Origin: Nocardia aobensis NBRC 100429
GTDB lineage: Bacteria; Actinomycetota; Actinomycetes; Mycobacteriales; Mycobacteriaceae
Assembly: GCF_000308375.1 (NCBI RefSeq)
Contig: NZ_BAFQ01000083.1
Coordinates: forward strand, 1-46,918
Direction of reading: 5' to 3'
Length of the DNA stretch: 46,918 nucleotides
The notes under the pieces are model-generated. The model did not search any database and was not told the origin of the DNA. It was given only the letters and a program-made list of their open reading frames with translations. A program made the position numbers and the translations under genes. Every line of letters begins with the position of its first letter. Position 1 is the first letter of the stretch. Shown here piece by piece: positions 15,948 through 24,404 of this stretch.

Positions 15948-17984
15948 ATGGGCACCGATACGGCTACGGGTACCGAAGCAGCAGATTCCGTGAGATCGAA
16001 CTCCGCGCAGCCGGAGGCCGGGACATCGAACACGGGGACATCGAACACCGGACCATCGAAGACCGGGAAGTCGACCGCCGACCATTTGCGGGCCGCGCTC
16101 GACGGCCCGTGGCGTGAGGTCAGGGAGCAGGCGCGCCGGCAGCTGGTCGACGACCGGTTGTTCGGCGATCCCTATCTCGACTACCGCCAGGCCCGTGCGC
16201 GGGTGCTGGAACAGATGCGCCTCATCGCCGAATTCGGTTATGCGGAAAAAGGTTTCAGCCTGGAACACGGGGGAACCGGCGATCCCGGCGGTGCTGTCAC
16301 CGGCCTGGAAATGCTCGCCTACACCGATCTGTCGCTGTGGGTGAAGGCCGGTGTGCAGTGGGGGCTGTTCGGCGGCGCGGTGGAAAATCTCGGCACCGAC
16401 CGCCACACCGACGTCGTCAAACGACTGCTGTCGCTGGATCTGCTCGGCTGTTTCGCGATGACCGAATCCGGGCACGGCAGCGATGTGGCGAATCTGGAGA
16501 CCACCGCCACCTACGACCCGGCGACCGGCGAATTCGTGGTGCACAGTCCTACCGCCTCCGCTCGCAAGGACTACATCGGCGGCGCCGCCGAACACGCCCG
16601 GATGGCGGCGGTCTTCGCCCAGCTGATCACCGGCGGCGAAAGCAAGGGCGTGCACTGCTTCCTCGTGCCCATCCGCGACGAGGAGGGCAACGACCTGCCC
16701 GGCGTGACCACCTCGGATTGCGGTCTCAAGGGCGGTCTGCCCGGCGTCGACAACGGCCGCATCGAATTCGATCACGTCCGGATTCCGCGGGAGAACCTGC
16801 TCAACCGCTACGCCGACGTCGACGCCGACGGGACCTACCGCTCCGATATCGAGAACCCGAGCCGCCGGTTCTTCACCACCCTGGGCACGCTGGTGCGCGG
16901 GCGGGTCAGTGTCGGTGGTGCGGCCGCCGCCGGTGCGCGGGTGGCGTTGAGTATCGCGCTGCGCTACGGCGACAAGCGCCGCCAGTTCTCCGATCCGGAC
17001 GACGGCAGCGAAACGCTGCTGCTGGACTATCGCAGCCATCAGCGCCGGCTGTTTCCGCATGTGGCGCGCGCGTTCGCGCTGTCGTTCGCTCAGAACGATC
17101 TGGTGCGGCGCATGCACCTGGTGCAGACCGGGCAGAATCTGGACCCGGAAGCGCAGCGCGCGCTGGAGAAGCGGGCCGCCGGCCTGAAGGTCGCGCAGAC
17201 CCGCCACGCCACCCGATCCATCCAGGAATGCCGTGAATGCTGCGGCGGCGCAGGCTATCTCACCGAGAACCGGCTGGTCACCCTGAAGGCCGACACCGAC
17301 GTGTTCACCACCTTCGAAGGTGACAACGTGGTGTTGACCCAGCTGGTGGCCAAGGAGCTGCTCACCGCCTACTCCGACGAGGTGCGTGATCTCGACGCTC
17401 TGGGCTGGGTGAAGTTCGCGGCCACCATGGCGCGCGATGTGGTGCGCGAGACCTCGGGTGTGCGCCAGCTCATCCAGCGTCTGCGTGACCGTTCCGACGA
17501 CGGCGTCGACGAGGGCGATCCGGCCCGGCGTTCGGTGCAGCTGCAGCTGTTCGCCGACCGCGAGGACTATCTGACCCGTACCGCCGCGCACCGGCTGCGC
17601 GCGCGGGCCGAGGAGACCGGCCCGTTCGAGGCGTTCAACAACGCGCAGGACCATATCCTCGCCGCCGGTGAGGCGCATATCGACCGGCTGGTGCTGGAGG
17701 CGTTCATCGAGGGCATCGCCGATATCGAGGATCCGGAGGCGCGAGCGCTGGCCGACACGGTCTGCGATCTGTTCGTGTACTCCACCATCGAACAGAATCA
17801 GGCCTGGTACATCATGCACCGCTTCATGTCGGTGGATCGGGCCAAGTCGGTGCGCCGCGGTGTCAACGAACTCGTGGACCGGTTGCGCCCGGAGTCGGCC
17901 ACCCTGGTCGAGGCGCTCGGCGTGCCCGAGGCCATGTTGCGCGCGGCGATGCTCGACGACGCGAGCGTGCACCAGGGCGCGTGA
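15948..17984 (+). CDS. Acyl-CoA dehydrogenase/acyl-CoA oxidase-like flavoprotein
   Basis: At 678 aa this is far longer than a typical acyl-CoA dehydrogenase (~380-400 aa) and has peroxisomal acyl-CoA oxidase architecture: N-terminal helical domain, FAD-binding middle (AMTESGHGSDVANLETTATYD), central domain with ECRECCGGAGYL and TFEGDN (catalytic base E457), and an extra C-terminal helical domain (~480-678). It should desaturate acyl-CoA with FAD, perhaps passing electrons to oxygen. The first ~40 residues are Thr/Ser-rich with a short GTSNT repeat. The ATG at 15948 appears leaderless; a frame to 15918 has no ribosome site. Chain-length preference unknown. Confidence 0.88.
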   Translation: MGTDTATGTEAADSVRSNSAQPEAGTSNTGTSNTGPSKTGKSTADHLRAALDGPWREVREQARRQLVDDRLFGDPYLDYRQARARVLEQMRLIAEFGYAEKGFSLEHGGTGDPGGAVTGLEMLAYTDLSLWVKAGVQWGLFGGAVENLGTDRHTDVVKRLLSLDLLGCFAMTESGHGSDVANLETTATYDPATGEFVVHSPTASARKDYIGGAAEHARMAAVFAQLITGGESKGVHCFLVPIRDEEGNDLPGVTTSDCGLKGGLPGVDNGRIEFDHVRIPRENLLNRYADVDADGTYRSDIENPSRRFFTTLGTLVRGRVSVGGAAAAGARVALSIALRYGDKRRQFSDPDDGSETLLLDYRSHQRRLFPHVARAFALSFAQNDLVRRMHLVQTGQNLDPEAQRALEKRAAGLKVAQTRHATRSIQECRECCGGAGYLTENRLVTLKADTDVFTTFEGDNVVLTQLVAKELLTAYSDEVRDLDALGWVKFAATMARDVVRETSGVRQLIQRLRDRSDDGVDEGDPARRSVQLQLFADREDYLTRTAAHRLRARAEETGPFEAFNNAQDHILAAGEAHIDRLVLEAFIEGIADIEDPEARALADTVCDLFVYSTIEQNQAWYIMHRFMSVDRAKSVRRGVNELVDRLRPESATLVEALGVPEAMLRAAMLDDASVHQGA

Positions 17985-18037
17985 AGCCGTGCTCGATATC
18001 GGCGGCCGGTGAGGGTGGGGCAGTAGCCGGACGCGGC

Positions 18038-18043
18038 TATGGT
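18038..18043 (+). promoter_or_regulatory. -10 element of a probable leaderless promoter
   Basis: TATGGT is followed by exactly 6 bp and then the GTG at 18050, the spacing expected when transcription starts at the first base of the start codon. This supports 18050 over the upstream GTG at 17981. Confidence 0.45.
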
Positions 18044-18049
18044 CGACAG

Positions 18050-18772
18050 GTGTCCGCTCCACCGCCGGTCGCTCGATATCGAGCGCGTCTCGTTGCCGCC
18101 GCCGTCACCCTGATCGGCCTGTTGATCACCGTGACGGTCCCCCTGAGCTTTCCCGCCGGCGGGGGACCGACCACGTTCGACAGCGCGATCGGTGACGAGG
18201 TGCACGAGGGCCTGGACGCGCATCGGGGTGTCTACGACGCGCTGGTGGTGCCGAGCAACGCCTATATCGTGTTGCCGCTGTTGCTGATCGGCGTGCTCTA
18301 CTGTGTCCGGCGGCGCGACTGGTGGGGTGCCGGATTTCTGGTGGTCGTCCCCGAGCTGGTGGTCGCGATCAACACCTGGGCGCTGAAACCGCTGTGGGAC
18401 AGGCATTTACACCACTACCTCGCCTATCCGAGCGGGCACACCGTCCAATTCGTCGCCATCGCGACCGGTGTGCTGCTCGTCGCCGCCACCGTGCGTTGGC
18501 GCATCGTCATCGGCGTGCTCGCCGCGCTCGCGCTGGCGGCCGTGGCGGTGGGCATGGTCGGGCGCGGCTATCACTATCCGACCGACGTCGTCGGCGGCAC
18601 CGCCTTCGCGATCGCGGCGGTAACCGCGTGCTGGACGGTGACGACGACACTGCGCCTGCGGTACGAGAACCGGCGGCTTCGGGCAGAGGACGCCGACGAG
18701 ACCGGAACCGGTGGACAGGCGGAATCGGGTCGCGGGGACACCGATCGCACGGCGGGCACGCCCGCGGCCTGA
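18050..18772 (+). CDS. PAP2-family membrane phosphatase
   Basis: This 240-aa protein has about five to six membrane helices and PAP2-type motifs: K113-PLWD-R118, PSGH (127-130) and HYPTD (H175, D179). PAP2 enzymes hydrolyse phosphate esters of lipids such as phosphatidate or undecaprenyl diphosphate at the outer membrane face. In the third motif the usual SR-x5-H spacing is altered: R172 is only three residues before H175. Activity is therefore likely but unproven. An in-frame GTG at 17981 overlaps the previous stop (GTGA), but its extra 23 residues look non-native. The C-terminal tail is polar and Asp/Glu/Thr-rich. Confidence 0.82.
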   Translation: MSAPPPVARYRARLVAAAVTLIGLLITVTVPLSFPAGGGPTTFDSAIGDEVHEGLDAHRGVYDALVVPSNAYIVLPLLLIGVLYCVRRRDWWGAGFLVVVPELVVAINTWALKPLWDRHLHHYLAYPSGHTVQFVAIATGVLLVAATVRWRIVIGVLAALALAAVAVGMVGRGYHYPTDVVGGTAFAIAAVTACWTVTTTLRLRYENRRLRAEDADETGTGGQAESGRGDTDRTAGTPAA

Positions 18773-18788
18773 GCCGGGTGCGGCTCAG
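18769..18788. terminator. Bidirectional hairpin overlapping two stop codons
   Basis: CTGAGCCG (18769-18776) and CGGCTCAG (18781-18788) form an 8-bp stem with a 4-nt loop between the convergent PAP2 and NERD-like genes. The stem includes both stop codons, an economical shared terminator. Confidence 0.55.
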
Positions 18789-19678
18789 CCGGGCCCGAAG
18801 TTCAGGACCAGCGTGATCACGAACCACACCACCCAGGCAGCCCCGACGAGCATGCCGATCGCGAGCAGGATACGCAGCACCGCCCGGCCGGGATCGATCC
18901 GGTCGGCCTCCTTCGGATACAGGTTCCACGGGCTGTACCAGGGCATCGTGATCGCGGCCGGGAGCCCGTAGGGCTGATCGGCGTGGGCCTGTTCCTCCAT
19001 GAACGCTTCGGCCTGTGCCTGCTGCGGTCCGCCGTACCACAGCGTGGTGTCCACCGGTCCGCCGAATCCCTCGGCGACGAGATCCTGCGGGGCGGGCAGA
19101 TACGGCAGGATGCCCAATCCGCGGAAGGTGAGTGCGACGTCGTTCACCGTCCACTGCGCCCGGCCCTGCGAGGTGAGCGCGGTCAGGCAGTCGGCCAGCC
19201 GCTTGGGGTCGTCGCCGAGCACCACCTGGAAGCCGGGATCGTTCCACAGTTGACGGATCGTCGGGTTCGCGCCGTGCGGCGGCACCACCACGACCACACC
19301 CTGCACGACGCGCTGGCCCAGTCCGCGTTCGGCCAGCCAGTTCTGCAGCGCGTGGGTGTGCTCGCGGGAGCGGTCCAGCGGTGTGCCGCGCTCGCTGCCG
19401 TCGAAACTCACCACGTGCCCGCCGACCCGCCACGGCCCGTTCAGCGGGACCTCGAGGTCGCCGCTCACCCGCTCGACCAGGGCCTCGGCCTCGATCACCA
19501 CGCAGGTGGTCGGCGTCCAAATCACCGCGTCGAACTGATGCAACCGGTCCGCGTAGAACAGACCGCAGTTGACCGTCGCGACGCCCTGCGGGTCGTCCGG
19601 ACCCTTCCAGGTGCGCAGCCAGTCGATGAGGACCCGCTCGGCCAGGGTTCCGGCCGCGTTCTGCACTCGCACGAGCAT
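18785..19678 (-). CDS. NERD-like (nuclease-related) domain protein with C-terminal membrane helix
   Basis: This 297-aa protein begins with a region like the nuclease-related domain: AERVLIDWLRTW, FDAVIWTPTTCVVIEAEALVERVSGDLEV and GPW, fitting the E...D...ExK restriction-like core only in outline because the usual final Lys is not clear. The middle is unassigned. One hydrophobic helix (AIGMLVGAAWVVWFVITLVLNF) ends the protein, so the domain probably faces the cytoplasm. The ATG at 19678 has GGAAGGGC upstream; a GTG at 19702 would add eight residues. It follows the ChoD-like gene on the same strand at ~90 bp. Function unknown. Confidence 0.7.
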   Translation of the reverse strand: MLVRVQNAAGTLAERVLIDWLRTWKGPDDPQGVATVNCGLFYADRLHQFDAVIWTPTTCVVIEAEALVERVSGDLEVPLNGPWRVGGHVVSFDGSERGTPLDRSREHTHALQNWLAERGLGQRVVQGVVVVVPPHGANPTIRQLWNDPGFQVVLGDDPKRLADCLTALTSQGRAQWTVNDVALTFRGLGILPYLPAPQDLVAEGFGGPVDTTLWYGGPQQAQAEAFMEEQAHADQPYGLPAAITMPWYSPWNLYPKEADRIDPGRAVLRILLAIGMLVGAAWVVWFVITLVLNFGPG

Positions 19679-19768
19679 TGGCGACCGCCCTTCCGTCGAC
19701 ACTCGATACCGGAAAGCATAAGGGGCACTACGGGTCCGGGGGAGACTTCGACGCGCCGGTGTCGGCGG

Positions 19769-21463
19769 TCAGCGTTCGGCGGGCGCGGGATCGATCGGCG
19801 CGATGGGCAGTCGCAGCGCGCCGGGCGCGCTGTCCGGCACGGTGGCGTAGTACGGGGCGACCGGGTCGATACGACGGTAGGCCGCGCCGAGTTCCGGGCG
19901 CGGGTCGGCCTCACCCTTGTTGGGCCAGAACGCCATCGCGCGTTCGGCCTGCGCGGTGATCGTCAGCGACGGGTTCACCCCGAGGTTCGCGGTGACCGCG
20001 GATCCGTCGGCGATATGCAGTCCGGGGTGGCCGAAGACCCGCTGGTACGGGTCCACCACACCGCTCTCGGGCCCTTCGCCGATCACGCAGCCGCCGATGT
20101 AGTGCGCGGTGGCGGGGATGTCGAACACATCCATGACGAGGCCGTGTACGTCGCCGTCGACCTTCTCGCCGAATCGGCGGCCGACCTCGTGCGCGAGCGG
20201 AATCCAGGTCGGATTCGGTTGTCCGGTGCCCTGCCTGGTCTTCAGCTGCCCCCAGCGGCGGAACGAGGTCAGCGAATTGTCCAGTGACTGCATCACCAGC
20301 AGGATCACCGACTTCTCCGAGGCATGGCGGGCGTTGAGACTGCGCGCGAACACCAGCGGGTGCAGCACGATGGCCAGCAGGAAGCGCAGGAATCGGAACG
20401 CGCCGCCGTCGACGATCGGCACCGACATCGGGAACAGCGCGTTCTGTCCCTTGCCGTAGTGGCAGACCTCGATGTGGGTGTCGGGCTCGGGGTGGATCGA
20501 GGAGGTGATGGCGATGCCCTCGGCGAAGTCGCGCCGCTGCCGGCTGACCACATTGAGAATGGCCTCGGAATTGCTGCGGGTGAGCTCACCCAGCCGGGGC
20601 GAGAGATTCGGCAGCACCTTGTCGTCGCGCATCTTGTGCAACAGCTTCTGGGTGCCCAGCGCCGCGGCGGCGAAGACGACCTGTTCGGCGGTGAAGGTCT
20701 TGCGGCCCTTGCGAACCCAGCGGTCCGCACGCTGCGTCTCGATCGCGTAGCCGCCGCCGACCATCGGCCGGACGCGGGTCACGGTGGTCAGCTCGAAGAC
20801 CTTGGCGCCGGCCTGTTCGGCGAGGTAGAGGTAGTTGGTGGGGGTGGTGTTCTTGGCGTTGTGCGGGCAGCCGGTGAAGCAGCGCGCGCAGTGGATGCAG
20901 CCGCTGCGGCGCGGGCCGGCGCCGCCGAAGTACGGGTCGTCGACCTCGACACCGGGTTGCTCCTCGTTGAAGAACACGCCGACATTGGTGGGGTGATAGG
21001 TATCACCCACGCCGAGATCGTCTGCGATGGAACGGATCACCTCGTCGGCGGGCGTCACACGCGGATTGGGCGCCACGCCCAGCATCCGCTTGGCCTGGTC
21101 GTAATAGGGCGCCAGTTCGCTGCGCCAGTCGGCGATATGAGCCCACTGTTTGTCGGTGTAGAAGTTCGGCAGCGGTTCGTAGAGGGTGTTGCCGTAGATC
21201 AGCGAGCCGCCGCCGACGCCCGCGGCGGAGAACACCGCGCACTTGCCGAGCAGGCTGATCCGCTGCGGGCCGGTCAGGCCCAGGCGCGGCGCCCAGATGG
21301 ACTTGCGCACATTCCAATTCGACTTCGGAATGGACTCCGCGGGCCAGCGCCGTCCGGATTCCAGCACGGCCACCCGATAGCCCTTCTCGGTGAGACGCAG
21401 CGCACTGACGCTGCCACCGAAACCGGAGCCGATCACTACCACGTCGTAGTCGAAGTCGGGCAT
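19769..21463 (-). CDS. GMC oxidoreductase, ChoD (cholesterol oxidase)-like
   Basis: This 564-aa flavoprotein matches mycobacterial ChoD (Rv3409c) over most of its length as remembered: N-terminal FAD fold (VIGSGFGGSVSALRLTEKGYRVAVLESGRRW), GAGVGGGSLIYGNTLY, and the C-terminal HYIGGCVIGEGPESGVVDPYQRVFGHPGLHIADGSAVTANLGVNPSLTI. A cysteine cluster, GCIHCARCFTGCPHNAKNT (~190-208), looks like a ferredoxin-type binding loop. No signal peptide is seen, so it is cytoplasmic. True cholesterol oxidase activity is debated for ChoD proteins; a related sterol or alcohol is possible. GAGAGGAAG precedes the ATG. Confidence 0.9.
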   Translation of the reverse strand: MPDFDYDVVVIGSGFGGSVSALRLTEKGYRVAVLESGRRWPAESIPKSNWNVRKSIWAPRLGLTGPQRISLLGKCAVFSAAGVGGGSLIYGNTLYEPLPNFYTDKQWAHIADWRSELAPYYDQAKRMLGVAPNPRVTPADEVIRSIADDLGVGDTYHPTNVGVFFNEEQPGVEVDDPYFGGAGPRRSGCIHCARCFTGCPHNAKNTTPTNYLYLAEQAGAKVFELTTVTRVRPMVGGGYAIETQRADRWVRKGRKTFTAEQVVFAAAALGTQKLLHKMRDDKVLPNLSPRLGELTRSNSEAILNVVSRQRRDFAEGIAITSSIHPEPDTHIEVCHYGKGQNALFPMSVPIVDGGAFRFLRFLLAIVLHPLVFARSLNARHASEKSVILLVMQSLDNSLTSFRRWGQLKTRQGTGQPNPTWIPLAHEVGRRFGEKVDGDVHGLVMDVFDIPATAHYIGGCVIGEGPESGVVDPYQRVFGHPGLHIADGSAVTANLGVNPSLTITAQAERAMAFWPNKGEADPRPELGAAYRRIDPVAPYYATVPDSAPGALRLPIAPIDPAPAER

Positions 21464-21485
21464 GTCTTCCTCTCGTCACCGCATC

Positions 21486-21514
21486 CACAATGAAACGATT
21501 TAGGACTCATTGTG
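21486..21514. promoter_or_regulatory. CACAATGA-N13-TCATTGTG operator-like dyad upstream of the ChoD-like gene
   Basis: CACAATGA (21486-21493) and TCATTGTG (21507-21514) are exact complements. The site is 23-51 bp from the ChoD-like start, and a TAAATC -10-like hexamer on the minus strand falls between the arms, as for a repressor operator. No KstR consensus is present, so a different regulator is implied. Confidence 0.5.
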
Positions 21515-21627
21515 TCACGTGCTGGTGTGCCACCCTGCCGGATGCGACTGATAAACCTATCGTGCCGCCGCACCCGTCGCGGCGTGCCCGAATGGCGCGG
21601 CGCGATCGGTTCGGGTAAGCAACAGGC

Positions 21628-22305
21628 GTGAGCAACCGACCGGCCGGCGGGTCCGGCCCCGACCATCAGGCCTCCGAGCATTCGGAGCCCGCGCGCGAAC
21701 CCGCGGACGTCGCGGCCGGCGCGGAGACCGACCGCATTCTCACCGTGCCGAACGTGCTGAGTGTGTTGCGGCTGATCGGCGTGCCGGTCTTCCTGTGGCT
21801 GTTGCTGGTCCTGCATGCCGACGGCTGGGCGTTCGCGCTGCTGGTCGCCAGCGGTGTCACCGACTACCTCGACGGCAAACTGGCCCGGCTGCTCGACCAG
21901 TACTCGCGGCTGGGCGCCCTGCTGGACCCGTTGGTGGACCGGTTGTATCTCATCGCCACCGTGCTCGGTCTGCTGGTGCGCGGAATCCTGCCGTGGCCGT
22001 TCGTGGTCGTACTGATCGGGCGCGACCTGATCCTGAGCGCGACGCTGCCGATCTATCGCCGCCGCAACCTCGATCCGCCGGAGGTCATCTACCTCGGCAA
22101 GGCCGCCACTTTCGCGCTGATGTCGGCGCTGCCGTGGTTGCTGGCCGGCCAGATGGATTGGGCGGCCGCCGGTTTCGGCCGGGCGTTCGGCTGGGCGCTG
22201 CTGTGGTGGGGAACCGCGGTCTACGTGTGGACGGGTCTGCTGTATCTGCGCAAGGCCTTCGCGGTCGCTCGGACCATACCTGTTGCGCCGCGAGCAACTT
22301 CGTAG
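21628..22305 (+). CDS. pgsA2: CDP-alcohol phosphatidyltransferase, PgsA2-like
   Basis: This 225-aa integral membrane protein carries the full CDP-alcohol phosphotransferase signature D79-x2-DG-x2-AR-x8-G-x3-D100-x3-D104 in the first third, with about five to six membrane helices. Its position before gcvH-garA matches Rv1822 (pgsA2). It condenses CDP-diacylglycerol with an alcohol such as glycerol 3-phosphate; cardiolipin synthase is an alternative for this subgroup. Residues 1-36 are polar and Ala/Glu/Pro-rich. The GTG at 21628 lacks a strong ribosome site and may be leaderless. Rv1823-Rv1825-type genes found next in M. tuberculosis are absent here. Confidence 0.9.
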   Translation: MSNRPAGGSGPDHQASEHSEPAREPADVAAGAETDRILTVPNVLSVLRLIGVPVFLWLLLVLHADGWAFALLVASGVTDYLDGKLARLLDQYSRLGALLDPLVDRLYLIATVLGLLVRGILPWPFVVVLIGRDLILSATLPIYRRRNLDPPEVIYLGKAATFALMSALPWLLAGQMDWAAAGFGRAFGWALLWWGTAVYVWTGLLYLRKAFAVARTIPVAPRATS

Positions 22306-22406
22306 CGGGTGTGGCGATCCGCCGTGTCGGTCCGGGTCGATAGAGTTGTGCCGAACGCCGGTTGGCCGACGCCCGTGAAAGGACGCCCCGTGAGAGGAAT
22401 CAGCCT

Positions 22407-22805
22407 GTGACCAACCTTCCCGAGGACCTTCGCTACACCGAGGAACACGAATGGGTGCAGCGGATCGCGCCGAACCGTGTCCGGGTCGGTATCACCGACT
22501 ACGCCCAGTCGCAGCTCGGTGATGTGGTGTTCGTGCAGCTGCCGGCGGTCGACACCGTGGTGTCCGCCGGCGAGGCGATCGCCGAGGTCGAATCGACCAA
22601 GAGCGTCTCGGAGATCTACGCCCCGCTGAACGCGAAAGTCGTTGCGGCGAACGAGGATCTCGACTCCGAGCCGGAGTCGTTGAATACCGACCCCTACGGT
22701 GACGGCTGGATGTTCGAGCTGCAGATCGACGACGCCGAGGCACTCGAAACCGCCCTCGGCGCATTGCTCGATGCCGCAGGTTACCAAGGAGTTATCGAGG
22801 GCTGA
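22407..22805 (+). CDS. gcvH: Glycine cleavage system H protein
   Basis: This 132-aa protein is the lipoyl carrier of the glycine cleavage system, shuttling the aminomethyl group between GcvP, GcvT and dihydrolipoamide dehydrogenase. The lipoylation site is K65 in ESTKSVSEIYAP. Length is typical (125-135 aa). The GTG at 22407 follows GAGAGGAA at ~8 bp; a longer frame from 22362 has no ribosome site. It is ~220 bp upstream of garA. GcvP is encoded 3.2 kb downstream, while gcvT is not in the window. Confidence 0.96.
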   Translation: MTNLPEDLRYTEEHEWVQRIAPNRVRVGITDYAQSQLGDVVFVQLPAVDTVVSAGEAIAEVESTKSVSEIYAPLNAKVVAANEDLDSEPESLNTDPYGDGWMFELQIDDAEALETALGALLDAAGYQGVIEG

Positions 22806-23025
22806 GTCAGCCTTCCCAGTTCTACCTGCACGGGTGCGGCCCAGCAGGGTACGGTCAATGCCAACAGATGTGCCGGCGGCCGGTGCCGGGAACTCTGCCG
22901 GAACTTGCCGGTGACACCTGACAGCGCGACAGCCGGTCGCGATGGGTGGCGCGGGTCGAGGGCAGTGCGCTCGGAATTGGCGCCGGATACCGGTACGGAA
23001 AATCGGTTCGAGGAGGAGAGCAAGG

Positions 23026-23496
23026 GTGAGCGAGAACAAAGACCCGGGATACGGGGAGAGCGCGGCCGAAACGACTTCGGTGTTCCGCGCTGACTTCCTC
23101 AACGAGGTCGACGCGTCGCGCTCCGGTGAGCAGACCGGCGAGCAGCCGGTGCAAGGGGTCGAGGGGCTGCCCGCGGGTGCCGCCCTGCTGGTGGTCAAGC
23201 GCGGTCCCAACGCGGGGTCGCGGTTCCTGTTGGATCAGCCCACCACGTCGGCGGGCCGTCACCCCGACAGCGACATCTTTCTCGACGATGTCACCGTGTC
23301 CCGTCGGCACGCGGAGTTCCGGCAGGACGAGGACACCTTCCAGGTCGTCGACGTGGGCAGCCTGAACGGCACCTACGTCAACCGCGAGCCGGTGGATTCC
23401 TCGGAGCTGCAGAACGGTGACGAGGTGCAGATCGGCAAGTTCCGGCTGGTCTTCCTGACCGGACCGCGGCCGCAGGTCAACGAGCCGAGCGCATAA
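23026..23496 (+). CDS. garA: GarA, FHA-domain regulator of 2-oxoglutarate metabolism
   Basis: This 156-aa protein matches mycobacterial GarA (Rv1827). The N-terminal phosphorylation motif ETTSVF contains T16 and T17, the positions modified by PknG and PknB. A single FHA domain spans ~60-145 (AGRHPDSDIFLDDVTVSRRHAEF...DVGSLNGTYVN). Unphosphorylated GarA inhibits the 2-oxoglutarate decarboxylase complex and glutamate dehydrogenase and activates glutamate synthase; phosphorylation makes the FHA domain bind its own tail and releases the targets. The GTG at 23026 has GAGGAGGAG upstream. Position between gcvH and the MerR gene is conserved. Confidence 0.97.
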   Translation: MSENKDPGYGESAAETTSVFRADFLNEVDASRSGEQTGEQPVQGVEGLPAGAALLVVKRGPNAGSRFLLDQPTTSAGRHPDSDIFLDDVTVSRRHAEFRQDEDTFQVVDVGSLNGTYVNREPVDSSELQNGDEVQIGKFRLVFLTGPRPQVNEPSA

Positions 23497-23518
23497 ACGG
23501 CCGAGGCGGATTCTACTG

Positions 23519-24325
23519 ATGACTGGCGCAGCGCAATGGACACGCGGAGGAATGTCGATCGGCTCCGTGCTGGACCTGCTGCGTCCGGATTTTCCGGACA
23601 TCACCATTTCCAAGATCCGCTTCCTCGAATCCGAGGGGCTGATCCGCCCGGAGCGCACGCCTTCGGGATATCGCAGATTCTCGGTCGCCGATGTCGAGCG
23701 GCTGAAGTTCGTGCTGACCGCGCAGCGGGATCAGTATCTGCCGCTCAAGGTGATCAAGGAGCAACTCGAAGCGATCGACCGCGGCGCGGCGACCCTGGGT
23801 GTGCGCGAAGCGCGGGCCCGGGCCGACGGCGCCGGTGTGGACGGCTCGGGGCGTGCGCCCGAGTCCACCCGCACGGTGGGCGCACCCGCGGCGCCCCGGC
23901 GGCTGGGCGTGGTGCCCGGTGAGGTGTCGCCGGACGAATTGCGCCTCGATCACGAAATGCGCGTCACGCGTGCCGATCTGCTGGAGCAGGCCGGGATAGA
24001 TGAGAAATTTCTCACCGAACTGATTCGCGCCGGGCTCATCACGCCCGGCGCTGCCGGATTCTTCGGCGCCGAGGCCGTCACCTTGGCTCGCACCGCGCAG
24101 GCGATGAGCGAATTCGGTTTGGAGGCACGGCATCTGCGGGCGTTCAAGCTGGCAGCGGACCGGGAGGCGGCGATGATCGCTCAGATCGCCGCGCCGATAG
24201 CCAAGAGTCGCGACGCCGATGCCCGGGCCCGCGCGGAGGAGACGGTACGCGAGTTGGCGGCGCTGTCGCTGACGCTGCATACCAGCTTGGTGAAGACGTC
24301 GGTGCGGGCTTCCCTCGGCGGCTGA
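23519..24325 (+). CDS. ftsR: MerR-family regulator FtsR (Rv1828 orthologue)
   Basis: This 268-aa protein has an N-terminal MerR winged helix (~12-80, SIGSVLDLLRPDFPDITISKIRFLESEGLIRPERTPSGYRRFS) and a C-terminal domain beginning ~135 (DELRLDHEMRVTRADLLEQAGI) shared with Rv1828. In Corynebacterium glutamicum the orthologue FtsR regulates ftsZ, linking it to division. Residues ~85-135 form a low-complexity linker longer than usual. The ATG at 23519, 22 bp after the garA stop, has only a weak ribosome site. The ATG at 23552 has GGAGG but too close. Co-transcription with garA is likely. Confidence 0.92.
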   Translation: MTGAAQWTRGGMSIGSVLDLLRPDFPDITISKIRFLESEGLIRPERTPSGYRRFSVADVERLKFVLTAQRDQYLPLKVIKEQLEAIDRGAATLGVREARARADGAGVDGSGRAPESTRTVGAPAAPRRLGVVPGEVSPDELRLDHEMRVTRADLLEQAGIDEKFLTELIRAGLITPGAAGFFGAEAVTLARTAQAMSEFGLEARHLRAFKLAADREAAMIAQIAAPIAKSRDADARARAEETVRELAALSLTLHTSLVKTSVRASLGG

Positions 24326-24404
24326 ATTCTTCGCCTAGACTCGGTGATACGGCCTGCCCAGCTGGGCTCGTGCGGGCGGCCGGCGAGTATGGGAGGCCAG
24401 TGCG

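Noticed and set aside
15933..18062. A 709-codon open frame antisense to the acyl-CoA oxidase-like gene
   Set aside because: It mirrors the real gene's third-position GC and has no family motifs.
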